Shown: positions 54,928 to 63,300 of the stretch, piece after piece | Position numbering within the stretch: position 1 is the first letter of the stretch | Layout of the letters: each line of letters begins with the position of its first letter | DNA from: Blastocatellia bacterium | Lineage (GTDB): Bacteria; Acidobacteriota; Blastocatellia; Chloracidobacteriales; Chloracidobacteriaceae | DNA length: 64,000 nucleotides | NCBI GenBank assembly: GCA_019695185.1 | Contig: JAIBAN010000023.1 | Location: 1 to 64,000 of the forward strand | Reading direction: 5' to 3' | Translations under genes and position numbers: made by a program | The notes under the pieces: generated by a model | The model's input: the letters and a program-made list of their open reading frames with translations, nothing else | The model's database searches: none | Told to the model about the DNA's origin: nothing

Positions 54928-56061
54928 GTGATTTTCGTACCACAACTCTTCCCTGAGCAGGCTTCGACGGGTGCAGTTTGGATCGACTATTTTTACTTTT
55001 TCATGCTCGCATTGTGCGGCGGTGTTGGTCTCACGGTGACGGTTTTCATCACCCTTTTTGCCGTCAAATACCGGCGGCGTTATGACGACGAGATTCCGCC
55101 GGAATCACATGAAAGCAAATGGTTGGAATGGGGTTGGACGATCTTTCCGTTTGTAGCGTTTGTTCCGGTGTTCTTTTTTTCAACCGCCGTTTATTTCAAA
55201 AATGCCACGCCACCGGCCAATGCCATGGAAATCTATGTGACCGGGCGACAGTGGATGTGGAAATTCCAACACCTGGATGGTCAGCGGGAAATCAACACGC
55301 TCCACGTGCCGGTCGGCAAGCCGATTAAGCTGGTGATGTCGTCGGAGGACGTGATTCACAGCTTTTTTGTCCCGGCCTTCCGTATCCACATGGACGTGGT
55401 TCCGAAAAAGACGACCACCACCTGGTTTGAAGCCACCAAGGCCGGCGAATACCACCTCTTCTGCTCCCAATATTGTGGAACCGAACACGCCAACATGATC
55501 GGAACGGTTTATGTCATGGAGCCGGCAGATTACGAAAAATGGCTGGCACAGGCTTCATTTGGCGGCATGGCCTTGCGGGGACAGAACCTCTTCAACAAAT
55601 TGGCTTGTAATTCCTGCCATACGGGTGACGCCCAGGCTCGTGCCCCCTATTTGAGCAATATCTATGGGAAAACGATCCAAACCGACGCCGGTGAATGGGT
55701 CACTGTGGACGAAAATTACATCCGCGAATCAATCTATAAGCCGAATGCCAAGATTGCGGCTGGATATGCCGGCATCATGCCGACGTATGAAGGCCAGCTT
55801 TCGGAAGAAGAGCTGCAAACGTTGATCGTGTATCTCAAAGCCATTGGCTCAGGGGTCCAACAAGCTCCCCCGATTTCAAATCCGCAGGGAGTTCAACCAC
55901 AACCGGCTGGCAAGAATCCGGATGGAACCTTGCCCTTTAAGCCGGATTCAGCCAAGCCCGGTACCGCTGGCACCGAACCGGCCAAACAGCCGGAACCGGC
56001 CAAACCAGCCCCTGGTCAACCAGCACCGACGAACCCGGCCCCGGCCAAAACCGGAAAGTAA
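54928..56061 (+). CDS. coxB: Cytochrome c oxidase subunit II with fused cytochrome c (caa3-type)
   Basis: 377 aa, GTG start. Two membrane helices, cupredoxin domain with the CuA ligands in CSQYCGTEHANM, then a cytochrome c domain with CNSCH and axial Met in GIMPTYEGQLSEEEL. The C terminus is a Pro/Ala/Lys-rich tail. The heme-c fusion defines a caa3 oxidase that accepts electrons from ACIII. Confidence 0.94.
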   Translation: MIFVPQLFPEQASTGAVWIDYFYFFMLALCGGVGLTVTVFITLFAVKYRRRYDDEIPPESHESKWLEWGWTIFPFVAFVPVFFFSTAVYFKNATPPANAMEIYVTGRQWMWKFQHLDGQREINTLHVPVGKPIKLVMSSEDVIHSFFVPAFRIHMDVVPKKTTTTWFEATKAGEYHLFCSQYCGTEHANMIGTVYVMEPADYEKWLAQASFGGMALRGQNLFNKLACNSCHTGDAQARAPYLSNIYGKTIQTDAGEWVTVDENYIRESIYKPNAKIAAGYAGIMPTYEGQLSEEELQTLIVYLKAIGSGVQQAPPISNPQGVQPQPAGKNPDGTLPFKPDSAKPGTAGTEPAKQPEPAKPAPGQPAPTNPAPAKTGK

Positions 56062-56064
56062 AAT

Positions 56065-56137
56065 GAGTTTTGAGTTTTGAGTTTTGAGTTGTCAAAGCCA
56101 AAGGTTTATGAACGAAAAACTCGAAACTCTAAAACCC
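56065..56137. repeat. Inverted heptamer array, unit TTTTGAG
   Basis: Left arm 56065-56090 (three-plus GTTTTGA units). Right arm 56115-56137 is degenerate (CTCGAAACTCTAAAACCC). It lies between subunits II and I. Confidence 0.8.
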
Positions 56138-56165
56138 GGACCCGAAAAAAGTTGGAAATGAAGCT

Positions 56166-57845
56166 ATGACACCAGAAAATGCGTTGCCGAAAGAACATTA
56201 TTTGAACCATGGCTACGGGTGGAAATCCTGGCTTTTGACAACCGATCACAAGCGGATTGCATGGTTGTATCTTGTTTCAATCACGTTGATGTTCTTCCTG
56301 GGCGGTTTTGCCGCCTTCCTGATCCGGTTGCAGCTTTTGACCCCACAGGGTGAAATTCTGCGGAACGACACCTACAACAAGATGTTCACCATGCATGGCG
56401 TGGTGATGATCTTTTTCTTTTTGATTCCGTCCATACCGGCCACTTTGGGCAATTTCCTGGTGCCGTTGATGGTTGGGGCCAAAGACCTGGCGTTCCCGAA
56501 AATCAACCTGATCAGTTGGTACATCTTCATTATCGGGGCCTTGTACGTCCTGTGGATTATTCTCTCCGGCGGCTTGGAAACCGGCTGGACGTTCTATACC
56601 CCGTACAGTACCAGTTACAGTACATCCAATGTGACCGCCGCGACACTGGGAGTGTTTGTGCTGGGGTTCTCGTCCATTTTGACCGGGCTGAACTTTATTG
56701 TGACAATCCACAAAATGCGGGCTCCCGGCATGACCTGGTTCCGGATGCCGCTGCTGCTCTGGGCCTTGTATGCTACCAGTTTGATTCAGATTCTGGCCAC
56801 GCCGGTGCTGGCCATTACCATGGTGCTGGTCGCGGTGGAACGCTTTGCCGGAGTTGGAATTTTTGACCCAGCGCTGGGCGGTGACCCGATTCTGTACCAG
56901 CACATGTTCTGGTTTTACTCGCATCCGGCGGTCTATATCATGATTTTGCCGGGGATGGGCGTCATCAGCGAAGTGATCTCCTGCTTTGCCCGGAAACGGG
57001 TCTTTGGCTACAAGTTTGTGGCGGTGTCATCCCTCATGATCGCCGTTTTCGGGTTTTTGGTCTGGGGCCATCACATGTATGTTTCGGGAATGTCCCCTTA
57101 CGCCGGGATGACGTTTTCGCTCATCAGCTACCTGGTGGCGGTTCCTTCTGCCGTGAAAACCTTCAACTGGACGGCGACCCTGTATAAAGGTTCGGTTTCC
57201 TACGATACCCCGATGCTGTATGTGCTGGGGTTCCTGGGCCTCTTTATGGTGGGTGGTCTGACCGGACTCTTCCTGGCTTCGATGGGGCTTGACCAGCATT
57301 TGCATGACACCTATTTCGTAATTGCCCACTTCCATTTCATTATGGTGGGCGGAGCGGTCATGGCTTATTTTGCAGGCATTCACTTCTGGTGGCCCAAGAT
57401 GACGGGGCGGATGTACCCGGAAGCCTGGGGCCGTCTGTCTGCCATGATTTTGTTCATAGGCTTCATTCTGACCTTCTTCCCACAGTTTATCCTCGGATAT
57501 ATGGGGATGCCGCGCCGGTATTCGGTCTATGTTCCTGAGTTCCAAACCCTGAACGTGCTGTCCACCGCCGGGTCAACCATTCTGGCAGTCGGATATGTGA
57601 TGCCGTTGGTTTACATGCTCTGGTCACTCAAATACGGCGAAATTGCACCGGCCAATCCGTGGCGGGCAAAGGGCCTGGAATGGGAAGCCACGGGTCCGAT
57701 TCCGGCCTGGGACAATTTCCCGGTGACACCGACGGTAACTGAAGACGCCTACAATTATCCGCAACGTCCGGTAGCGGAAATCGAACGCGAACGCGCCGCT
57801 GGTCGGGCCGAAGGCCGGATGCCGGAATTGGCAAGCGGAGACTAA
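56166..57845 (+). CDS. coxA: Cytochrome c oxidase subunit I, A2 type
   Basis: 559 aa, about 12 membrane helices. Heme and CuB ligands visible in [23 protein letters not shown] and [19 protein letters not shown]. The D-channel Glu of A1 enzymes is replaced by the YSHP motif (Tyr251-Ser252-His253-Pro) in [15 protein letters not shown], the signature of A2 oxidases such as Rhodothermus caa3. It reduces oxygen and pumps protons. Confidence 0.95.
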   Translation: MTPENALPKEHYLNHGYGWKSWLLTTDHKRIAWLYLVSITLMFFLGGFAAFLIRLQLLTPQGEILRNDTYNKMFTMHGVVMIFFFLIPSIPATLGNFLVPLMVGAKDLAFPKINLISWYIFIIGALYVLWIILSGGLETGWTFYTPYSTSYSTSNVTAATLGVFVLGFSSILTGLNFIVTIHKMRAPGMTWFRMPLLLWALYATSLIQILATPVLAITMVLVAVERFAGVGIFDPALGGDPILYQHMFWFYSHPAVYIMILPGMGVISEVISCFARKRVFGYKFVAVSSLMIAVFGFLVWGHHMYVSGMSPYAGMTFSLISYLVAVPSAVKTFNWTATLYKGSVSYDTPMLYVLGFLGLFMVGGLTGLFLASMGLDQHLHDTYFVIAHFHFIMVGGAVMAYFAGIHFWWPKMTGRMYPEAWGRLSAMILFIGFILTFFPQFILGYMGMPRRYSVYVPEFQTLNVLSTAGSTILAVGYVMPLVYMLWSLKYGEIAPANPWRAKGLEWEATGPIPAWDNFPVTPTVTEDAYNYPQRPVAEIERERAAGRAEGRMPELASGD

Positions 57846-57850
57846 AAAAC

Positions 57851-57985
57851 AGGGGCTAGGGGTTAGGGTCTAGGGTTCAGGTGTTTTTTGCTGTGAGTTC
57901 TGGATTTCGAAAAAGAACAGTTGCGGAATGCTGTGAATTGTTTTTTACCCTAGACCCTAGACCCTAGACCCTAGACCCTGAACCT
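57851..57985. repeat. Inverted heptamer array, unit GGGTCTA/GGGTTCA
   Basis: Left arm 57851-57881 (mixed GGGGCTA, GGGGTTA, GGGTCTA, GGGTTCA units). Right arm 57947-57985 (mostly GGGTCTA inverted, ending with one GGGTTCA). It lies between subunits I and III. Confidence 0.92.
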
Positions 57986-58016
57986 GGGGTTTGAAAGAAA
58001 AACAGGAGAAAAAAAC

Positions 58017-58703
58017 GTGTCAGCACATGCTCATAATCCTGCCGTTTTGCACCATTTCGCCGATGCTGAACAGCAAAAGGAAAGCGCTACACTGGGAATG
58101 TGGCTGTTTCTGGCGACTGAAGTGTTGCTCTTTGCCGGTTTGTTTTTGGTGTACACCCTTTTTCGGTGGAAAGTGCCCTATGTATGGGTCAAAGAAAGCT
58201 ATTTGCTGGGGATTACCTTGGGGGGCATCAATACGGCTGTTCTGATTTGCAGCTCGTTGACGATGGCTTTGGGCGTCCATGCTGCTCAGGAAGGCAAGAA
58301 AAAGGCTCTGATTGGCTGGTTGTTGGCCACGATGTTGTTGGGGGCCACCTTTTTGGGGGTCAAAGCAATTGAGTATCACGAACACTGGGAACACCATAAG
58401 GTTCCGGGACTGAATTTTACTTACACGGTTCCGTATGACAATGCCCATCCTTACAAGGTTCCGGAACAACAGGTTTTCCACTTCCTGTATTTTTGCATGA
58501 CGGGAATTCACGGCTTGCATATGGTGGCCGGATTGAGCATCCTGACTGTGATTGCCATCATGGCATATCGGGATAAGTTCTCAACCACCTACTATACCCC
58601 GGTGGAAATGGCAGGGCTATACTGGCACTTTGTGGACATTGTCTGGGTGTTTTTGTTCCCGTTGCTGTATCTGACCGGAAATCACTATACCGGCGGGCAC
58701 TGA
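58017..58703 (+). CDS. coxC: Cytochrome c oxidase subunit III
   Basis: 228 aa, GTG start after AGGAGAA. Membrane protein with LGMWLFLATEVLLFAGLFLVYT, GATFLGVKAIEYHEH, GIHGLHMVAGLSI and GLYWHFVDIVWVFLFPLLYL, the subunit III pattern. It stabilises subunit I and proton uptake. Confidence 0.95.
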   Translation: MSAHAHNPAVLHHFADAEQQKESATLGMWLFLATEVLLFAGLFLVYTLFRWKVPYVWVKESYLLGITLGGINTAVLICSSLTMALGVHAAQEGKKKALIGWLLATMLLGATFLGVKAIEYHEHWEHHKVPGLNFTYTVPYDNAHPYKVPEQQVFHFLYFCMTGIHGLHMVAGLSILTVIAIMAYRDKFSTTYYTPVEMAGLYWHFVDIVWVFLFPLLYLTGNHYTGGH

Positions 58704-58710
58704 ATCTTAG

Positions 58711-58854
58711 AGTCCAGGGTCCAGGGTCCAGGGTCTAGGGGTAAAAAACCTTACTTGATTCGAATCCTGTCTGGAATGGCTTAAAGCAAAAATCAGAAAT
58801 CTTAGACCCTGAACCCTGAACCCTGAACCCTGAACCCTGAACCCTGAACCCTGA
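58711..58854. repeat. Inverted heptamer array, unit GGGTCCA (left) and GGGTTCA (right)
   Basis: Left arm 58711-58742 (GGGTCCA units then GGGTCTA). Right arm 58803-58854 (about seven GGGTTCA units inverted). Arms differ by one base per unit, unlike most loci. Confidence 0.9.
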
Positions 58855-58865
58855 AGGATTACGCT

Positions 58866-59156
58866 ATGTCGAGCGCACATCATGTTGTCCCCTTGCGGAT
58901 TTACTTTACCATTTTCTTTTTGCTGATTGTTTTGACCGGGTTCACCGTCTTTATTTCCAAATTTGATTTTGGAGTCATGAACCTGCCGGTTGCACTTTCC
59001 ATTGCAATCGTCAAAGCAACTTTGATCATGCTCTTTTTCATGCATGTCAAATACAGCTCCCGCTTGACACAATTGTTTGTGTTATCGGGGTTTTTCTTCA
59101 TGGGCATTTTGTTTTTCTTCACGTTCTGCGATTACCTGACCCGAGCGTGGAACTGA
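58866..59156 (+). CDS. Cytochrome c oxidase subunit IV
   Basis: 96 aa with three membrane helices (FTIFFLLIVLTGFTVFIS, VALSIAIVKATLIMLFFMHV, LFVLSGFFFMGILFFFTF). The KATLIMLFFMHVKYS motif is typical of prokaryotic COX4-like subunits. AAGGA precedes the ATG. Confidence 0.9.
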   Translation: MSSAHHVVPLRIYFTIFFLLIVLTGFTVFISKFDFGVMNLPVALSIAIVKATLIMLFFMHVKYSSRLTQLFVLSGFFFMGILFFFTFCDYLTRAWN

Positions 59157-59175
59157 GTTGTTGTGGAAGTACCGA

Positions 59176-60099
59176 ATGACTGAAAGAGTTGCCGTTGTTG
59201 TACAACCCGAATTGAAGCCGGTGCCAAAGATTGGTTCTGCCCCAGGGGGCATTGTGCGGGCACTGGTGGAATTGACAAAACCACGCATTACGGCGGAAGT
59301 ATTGATGATTTCCGCATTCGGTTTTTTCCTGGGCTTGGAAGGCAAATTCGAAACCACCACATTTGTCCATACCTTGCTGGCCACTGCGTTGCTTTCCTCC
59401 GGAATTTCGACCCTCAATCAATTTTTGGAACGTGACTCGGACCGGTTGATGCGCCGCACATCTGGCCGCCCGCTGCCTGCCGGTAAGCTGCCGGCCTGGA
59501 CCGCTTTTCTTTTTGGGGTATTGCTGTTGGTGGCAGCAGAGGTCTATTACGTGGTGGCCATCAACCACTTAACGGCATGGTTGGGGCTGTTTACGGCTGC
59601 GAGCTACGTGGGGTTGTATACCCCGCTCAAACGGAAAACCACCCTTTCCACTTTTATCGGCTCTTTTCCAGGAGCCATGCCTCCCCTGGTTGGCTGGGCC
59701 GCCGCCGCGGGGCATATCCCGCTTGAAGCCTGGGTGCTCTTTGCCATTATGTTCCTGTGGCAGTATCCACATTTTCTGGCCATTGCCTGGATGTACCGCG
59801 AAGATTACAGCCGGGCTGACATCAAAATGCTGCCGGTGGTGGAACCGGACGGGCGTAAAACCAAATTCCAGATTTTGCTGACCACGTTTATTTTGCTTCC
59901 GCTCAGTTTTGCCCCTGCAATGCTGGGAGTGGCTGGAACTCTCTATATCCTGGCCGCCGTGGTGTTGGGAGCATATTTTTTACGGAGTGTGTTGACACTC
60001 TATAAAACCAGTTCCGGTCAGGATGCCCGCCGTGTGATGAAAGCCTCAATCGTCTACATCACCATGCTGTTTTTGGTCATGGTGCTGGATAAAAGCTAA
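59176..60099 (+). CDS. ctaB: Protoheme IX farnesyltransferase (heme O synthase)
   Basis: 307 aa from ATG 59176 (GGAAG upstream). UbiA-family prenyltransferase: LTKPRITAEVLMISAFGFFLG, then NQFLERDSDRLMRRTSGRPLP, and PHFLAIAWMYREDYSRADIKMLP, with nine helices. It makes heme O, the precursor of heme A for the oxidase. Confidence 0.94.
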   Translation: MTERVAVVVQPELKPVPKIGSAPGGIVRALVELTKPRITAEVLMISAFGFFLGLEGKFETTTFVHTLLATALLSSGISTLNQFLERDSDRLMRRTSGRPLPAGKLPAWTAFLFGVLLLVAAEVYYVVAINHLTAWLGLFTAASYVGLYTPLKRKTTLSTFIGSFPGAMPPLVGWAAAAGHIPLEAWVLFAIMFLWQYPHFLAIAWMYREDYSRADIKMLPVVEPDGRKTKFQILLTTFILLPLSFAPAMLGVAGTLYILAAVVLGAYFLRSVLTLYKTSSGQDARRVMKASIVYITMLFLVMVLDKS

Positions 60100-60106
60100 A
60101 GCTTTT

Positions 60107-60254
60107 GAATTGAGAATTGAGAATTGAGAATTGAGAATTGCAAAATTTTCCAATTCTCAGCCCAATCGAAGAGGATGTCCTGAAACATTTCCCAAACTGG
60201 TTTCAAGATAAATAATTCTCAATTCTCAATTCTCAATTCTCAATTCTCAATTCT
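60107..60254. repeat. Inverted heptamer array, unit GAATTGA
   Basis: Left arm 60107-60140 (five units). Right arm 60214-60254 (about six units inverted) abuts the ctaA ATG at 60255, so no Shine-Dalgarno is present. Confidence 0.94.
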
Positions 60255-61256
60255 ATGTCCCAAGAAGTACCCTCCGCTCCCAAGTCCCTGGTTGCCTTCG
60301 TCTGGTTTACCCTGCTTTACAATATTGCCGTGATTATTTGGGGCGGATACGTTCGGGCCACCAGTTCCGGAGCCGGTTGTGGCAGCCACTGGCCGGATTG
60401 CAACGGTGAAATCATCCCCACCGCTCCCCACATCAAGACCATTATTGAATTTACCCACCGGCTGACCAGCGGCTTGGCCCTGATTTTCGTGGTAGTGGGG
60501 TTGCTTTGGATTTTTCTGAAATTCCCCAAAAAACACATTGCCCGGACAGGTGCCGGCCTTTCGCTCTTTTTTATTGTGGTGGAAGCCGGTATCGGAGCCG
60601 GACTGGTTTTGCTGCGACTGGTTGGAGAAGACCAGTCGGTGGGGCGGGCAGTTTACCTTTGTGTTCATCTGATCAATACGTTTCTTCTCTTGGGGGCTTT
60701 GGGACTGACAGCTTGGTGGGTTTCGGGTGGCAAGCGGTTCCGCACCGTTGGGCAGGGCATGATGACCAAACTGTTTTGGGTGGGAATGGGAGCCCTCATG
60801 CTTTTGGGTACCACCGGAGCCATTGCTGCCCTGGGGGATACCCTGTTCCCGGCCAAGTCCTTCATGCATGGACTGTCACAGGACTTTTCGGCCACTTCGC
60901 ATTTTCTGCTCAAGCTCCGGGTGATTCATCCTTTTCTCGCTATCGCAGTGGGGATTTACCTCGTTTCCCTGGCGGGATATGCACTTCATAAAAACAAACG
61001 CAAAGCCGTCAATATCTGTGCCATGTTGTTGATAGCCATGGTTCTGATTCAATTAGTGGTGGGAATGATGAATCTGGCCCTGCTTGCACCAACCGCCCTC
61101 CAGATGGTTCATTTGTTTTTTGCAGATGCAGTGTGGGTGATGTTTGTTTTGTTGTCGGCTGCGGTTTTCGGTTCTGAATCAGGCGATACATTGGGCAAAT
61201 CGGTATATGAACCGGTCCAACCTGAATTGTCGGGCCTTGCCTCTGCCAAAACCTAA
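60255..61256 (+). CDS. ctaA: Heme A synthase (COX15/CtaA)
   Basis: 333 aa, about eight membrane helices. IIWGGYVRATSSGAGCGSHWPDC has the paired Cys region, with heme-ligand His in IEFTHRLTSG and KLRVIHPFLAI, and LVVGMMNLALLAPTALQMVHL. It oxidises heme O to heme A. The start codon directly follows the heptamer array. Confidence 0.92.
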   Translation: MSQEVPSAPKSLVAFVWFTLLYNIAVIIWGGYVRATSSGAGCGSHWPDCNGEIIPTAPHIKTIIEFTHRLTSGLALIFVVVGLLWIFLKFPKKHIARTGAGLSLFFIVVEAGIGAGLVLLRLVGEDQSVGRAVYLCVHLINTFLLLGALGLTAWWVSGGKRFRTVGQGMMTKLFWVGMGALMLLGTTGAIAALGDTLFPAKSFMHGLSQDFSATSHFLLKLRVIHPFLAIAVGIYLVSLAGYALHKNKRKAVNICAMLLIAMVLIQLVVGMMNLALLAPTALQMVHLFFADAVWVMFVLLSAAVFGSESGDTLGKSVYEPVQPELSGLASAKT

Positions 61257-61258
61257 TT

Positions 61259-61364
61259 CATTTGCCATTTGCCATTTGCGATTGCCCACTTGTGATTTTC
61301 CCGGTTGCATGTGGAAATCAACCAAATACTTCCAATCGCAAATGGCAAATCGCAAATGGCAAAT
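61259..61364. repeat. Inverted heptamer array, unit ATTTGCC/ATTTGCG
   Basis: Left arm 61259-61284 and right arm 61333-61364 share the same two unit variants. The right arm ends 5 bp before the ABC transporter ATG. Confidence 0.92.
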
Positions 61365-61369
61365 AATTT

Positions 61370-63184
61370 ATGCCTCGTCGTTTTGACCCGTTACCAAAGC
61401 AAGACCCGTTCGACAAAAAAGCTGCCGCCCGCGATGCGTGGCGGCTTTTCCTTCGTTATGGCCGTCCCTATCTGGGTTCATTTTTACTGGCTGTCGGTTG
61501 TCTGCTGGTAGCCGGAGGGCTGGCGCTTTCGTTTCCGTATTTTGTCGGAAAACTGGTTGATTCGGCTTTTACTTACAAAGACCTGAGCCGGTTAAATGAA
61601 ACTTTGGTCCTTCTGGTTGGGATTTTGACCGTTCAGGCAATCTTCAGTTTTGGGCGTACCTATCTCATCAACTCCATCGGGGAACAATTGGTGGCTGACA
61701 TCCGCGAGGATTTATATGCCCACCTGATGCGTCTGAGCCTCAATTTCTTTGCCAACCGCAGGGTAGGGGAGCTGACTTCGCGGATTTCCTCCGACATTAC
61801 CGTACTGCAATCGGGCACGACTGCCAATCTGGCCGAAGGGCTGCGTCAAATCATCGTGCTGACTGGCGGGGTCACGCTGATGTTTGTGACCAATGCCCGG
61901 TTGAGCCTGATTTTGTTGAGCATCATCCCTTTTTTGGTTGTGGCGGCGGCGGTTTTTGGCAAACGCATCCGGCGCATCAGCACCAGGGTGCAGGACAAAC
62001 TGGGCGAAGCTGCCGGGATTTTGGATGAAAGTCTGTCAAGCATCCGCACAGTCCAGTCCTTCACCAACGAAGAATATGAAATCCAGCGCTATCGCACGCA
62101 GATTCGCGGCTCACTTCGGGAAGCGGTTCGCCGGGCACTGGCACGGGGTGGATTCAACGCTTTTATTGTGTTTGTGTTGTTCAACGGAATTGTGCTGCTG
62201 TTGTGGTTGAGCGGCAAACAGGCCATCGAAGGCACCATGTCGGTGGGGCAGGTAACGTCCTTTTTCCTCTACACCTCGGTCGTGGGAACAGCTTTAGGGG
62301 CGTTTACGGAGTTGTCCGGTGAATTCAACCAGACGTTGGGAGCTTCGCGGCGGGTGGTGGAATTGTTTGGAACGCCACTGGAAATTGCCGACGCTGCCGA
62401 CGCCCAACCGTTGGCCAGGGTCAAGGGGAATGTGGAATTCCGGGATGTGGTGTTTGCCTATCCGGGCCGAAGCGATGTACCGGTGCTGAAGAACGTTTCG
62501 ATTACAGCCCGTTCCGGCGAAGTGATTGCCTTGGTCGGTCCCAGCGGGGCCGGGAAGTCCACGGTGATTTCCCTCATTCCCCGCTTTTATGATGTGCAAA
62601 GCGGTTCCATTCTGGTTGACGGAGTGGATGTCCGTCAGTGCAAACTCCATGATTTGCGCCGTCATATTGGAATTGTCCCCCAGGAGACCACGCTTTTCTC
62701 CGGAACCATTCGGGAAAATATCGCTTACGGCAAGCTGACGGCCACAACCGAGCAGGTCGAAGCCGCCGCCCAGGCCGCCAATGCCCATGACTTTATCATG
62801 GCCTTTCCCGATGGCTACGGAACACTGGTTGGAGAGCGTGGTGTCAAACTCTCCGGAGGCCAGCGCCAGCGGATTGCCATCGCCCGTGCCATTTTGAAAA
62901 ACCCGGAAATCCTGATTTTGGACGAGGCGACCAGTTCGCTTGATTCCGAATCGGAAGGTTTGGTACAGACAGCACTGGAAGCTCTCATGCGGGGGCGCAC
63001 CACGTTTGTAATTGCCCATCGGCTTTCCACTGTCCGGAACGCCGACCGGATTCTGGTGATGGAGGCCGGACAGATTGTCGAAAGCGGCACCCATGAAAGG
63101 TTGTTGGAACAAAACGGGTTGTATCGCAAACTCTACAGTTTGCAATTCCGGGAGTTGGATGAATTTTCCCCCAGCGAGTTATAG
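61370..63184 (+). CDS. MsbA-like ABC exporter (fused membrane and ATPase domains)
   Basis: 604 aa. Six-helix membrane domain (about 20-320) then ATPase with Walker A GPSGAGKST, Q-loop PQETTLFSG, signature LSGGQRQR, Walker B ILILDEATSSLD and switch His in VIAHRLST. A homodimeric exporter of lipid or other amphipathic substrates. The start codon directly follows a repeat array with no Shine-Dalgarno. It is not clearly part of the oxidase set. Confidence 0.92.
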   Translation: MPRRFDPLPKQDPFDKKAAARDAWRLFLRYGRPYLGSFLLAVGCLLVAGGLALSFPYFVGKLVDSAFTYKDLSRLNETLVLLVGILTVQAIFSFGRTYLINSIGEQLVADIREDLYAHLMRLSLNFFANRRVGELTSRISSDITVLQSGTTANLAEGLRQIIVLTGGVTLMFVTNARLSLILLSIIPFLVVAAAVFGKRIRRISTRVQDKLGEAAGILDESLSSIRTVQSFTNEEYEIQRYRTQIRGSLREAVRRALARGGFNAFIVFVLFNGIVLLLWLSGKQAIEGTMSVGQVTSFFLYTSVVGTALGAFTELSGEFNQTLGASRRVVELFGTPLEIADAADAQPLARVKGNVEFRDVVFAYPGRSDVPVLKNVSITARSGEVIALVGPSGAGKSTVISLIPRFYDVQSGSILVDGVDVRQCKLHDLRRHIGIVPQETTLFSGTIRENIAYGKLTATTEQVEAAAQAANAHDFIMAFPDGYGTLVGERGVKLSGGQRQRIAIARAILKNPEILILDEATSSLDSESEGLVQTALEALMRGRTTFVIAHRLSTVRNADRILVMEAGQIVESGTHERLLEQNGLYRKLYSLQFRELDEFSPSEL

Positions 63185-63205
63185 CGTGAACAAGTACCTT
63201 TTCCC

Positions 63206-63300
63206 TCACCGCAGAGGCGCAGAGAGCCGCAGAGATTTCGCAGAGAAAAAACCGGGAAAACTCTCCGCTGACTCAAGGGCTCTCTGCGCCTCTGCGGTGA
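63206..63300. repeat. Inverted repeat with CGCAGAG units
   Basis: Perfect 23-bp arms (63206-63228 with 63278-63300) built from repeated GCAGAG units. The left side continues with two further GCAGAG units to 63245. The right arm includes the GTG proposed as the start of the next gene. Confidence 0.9.
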
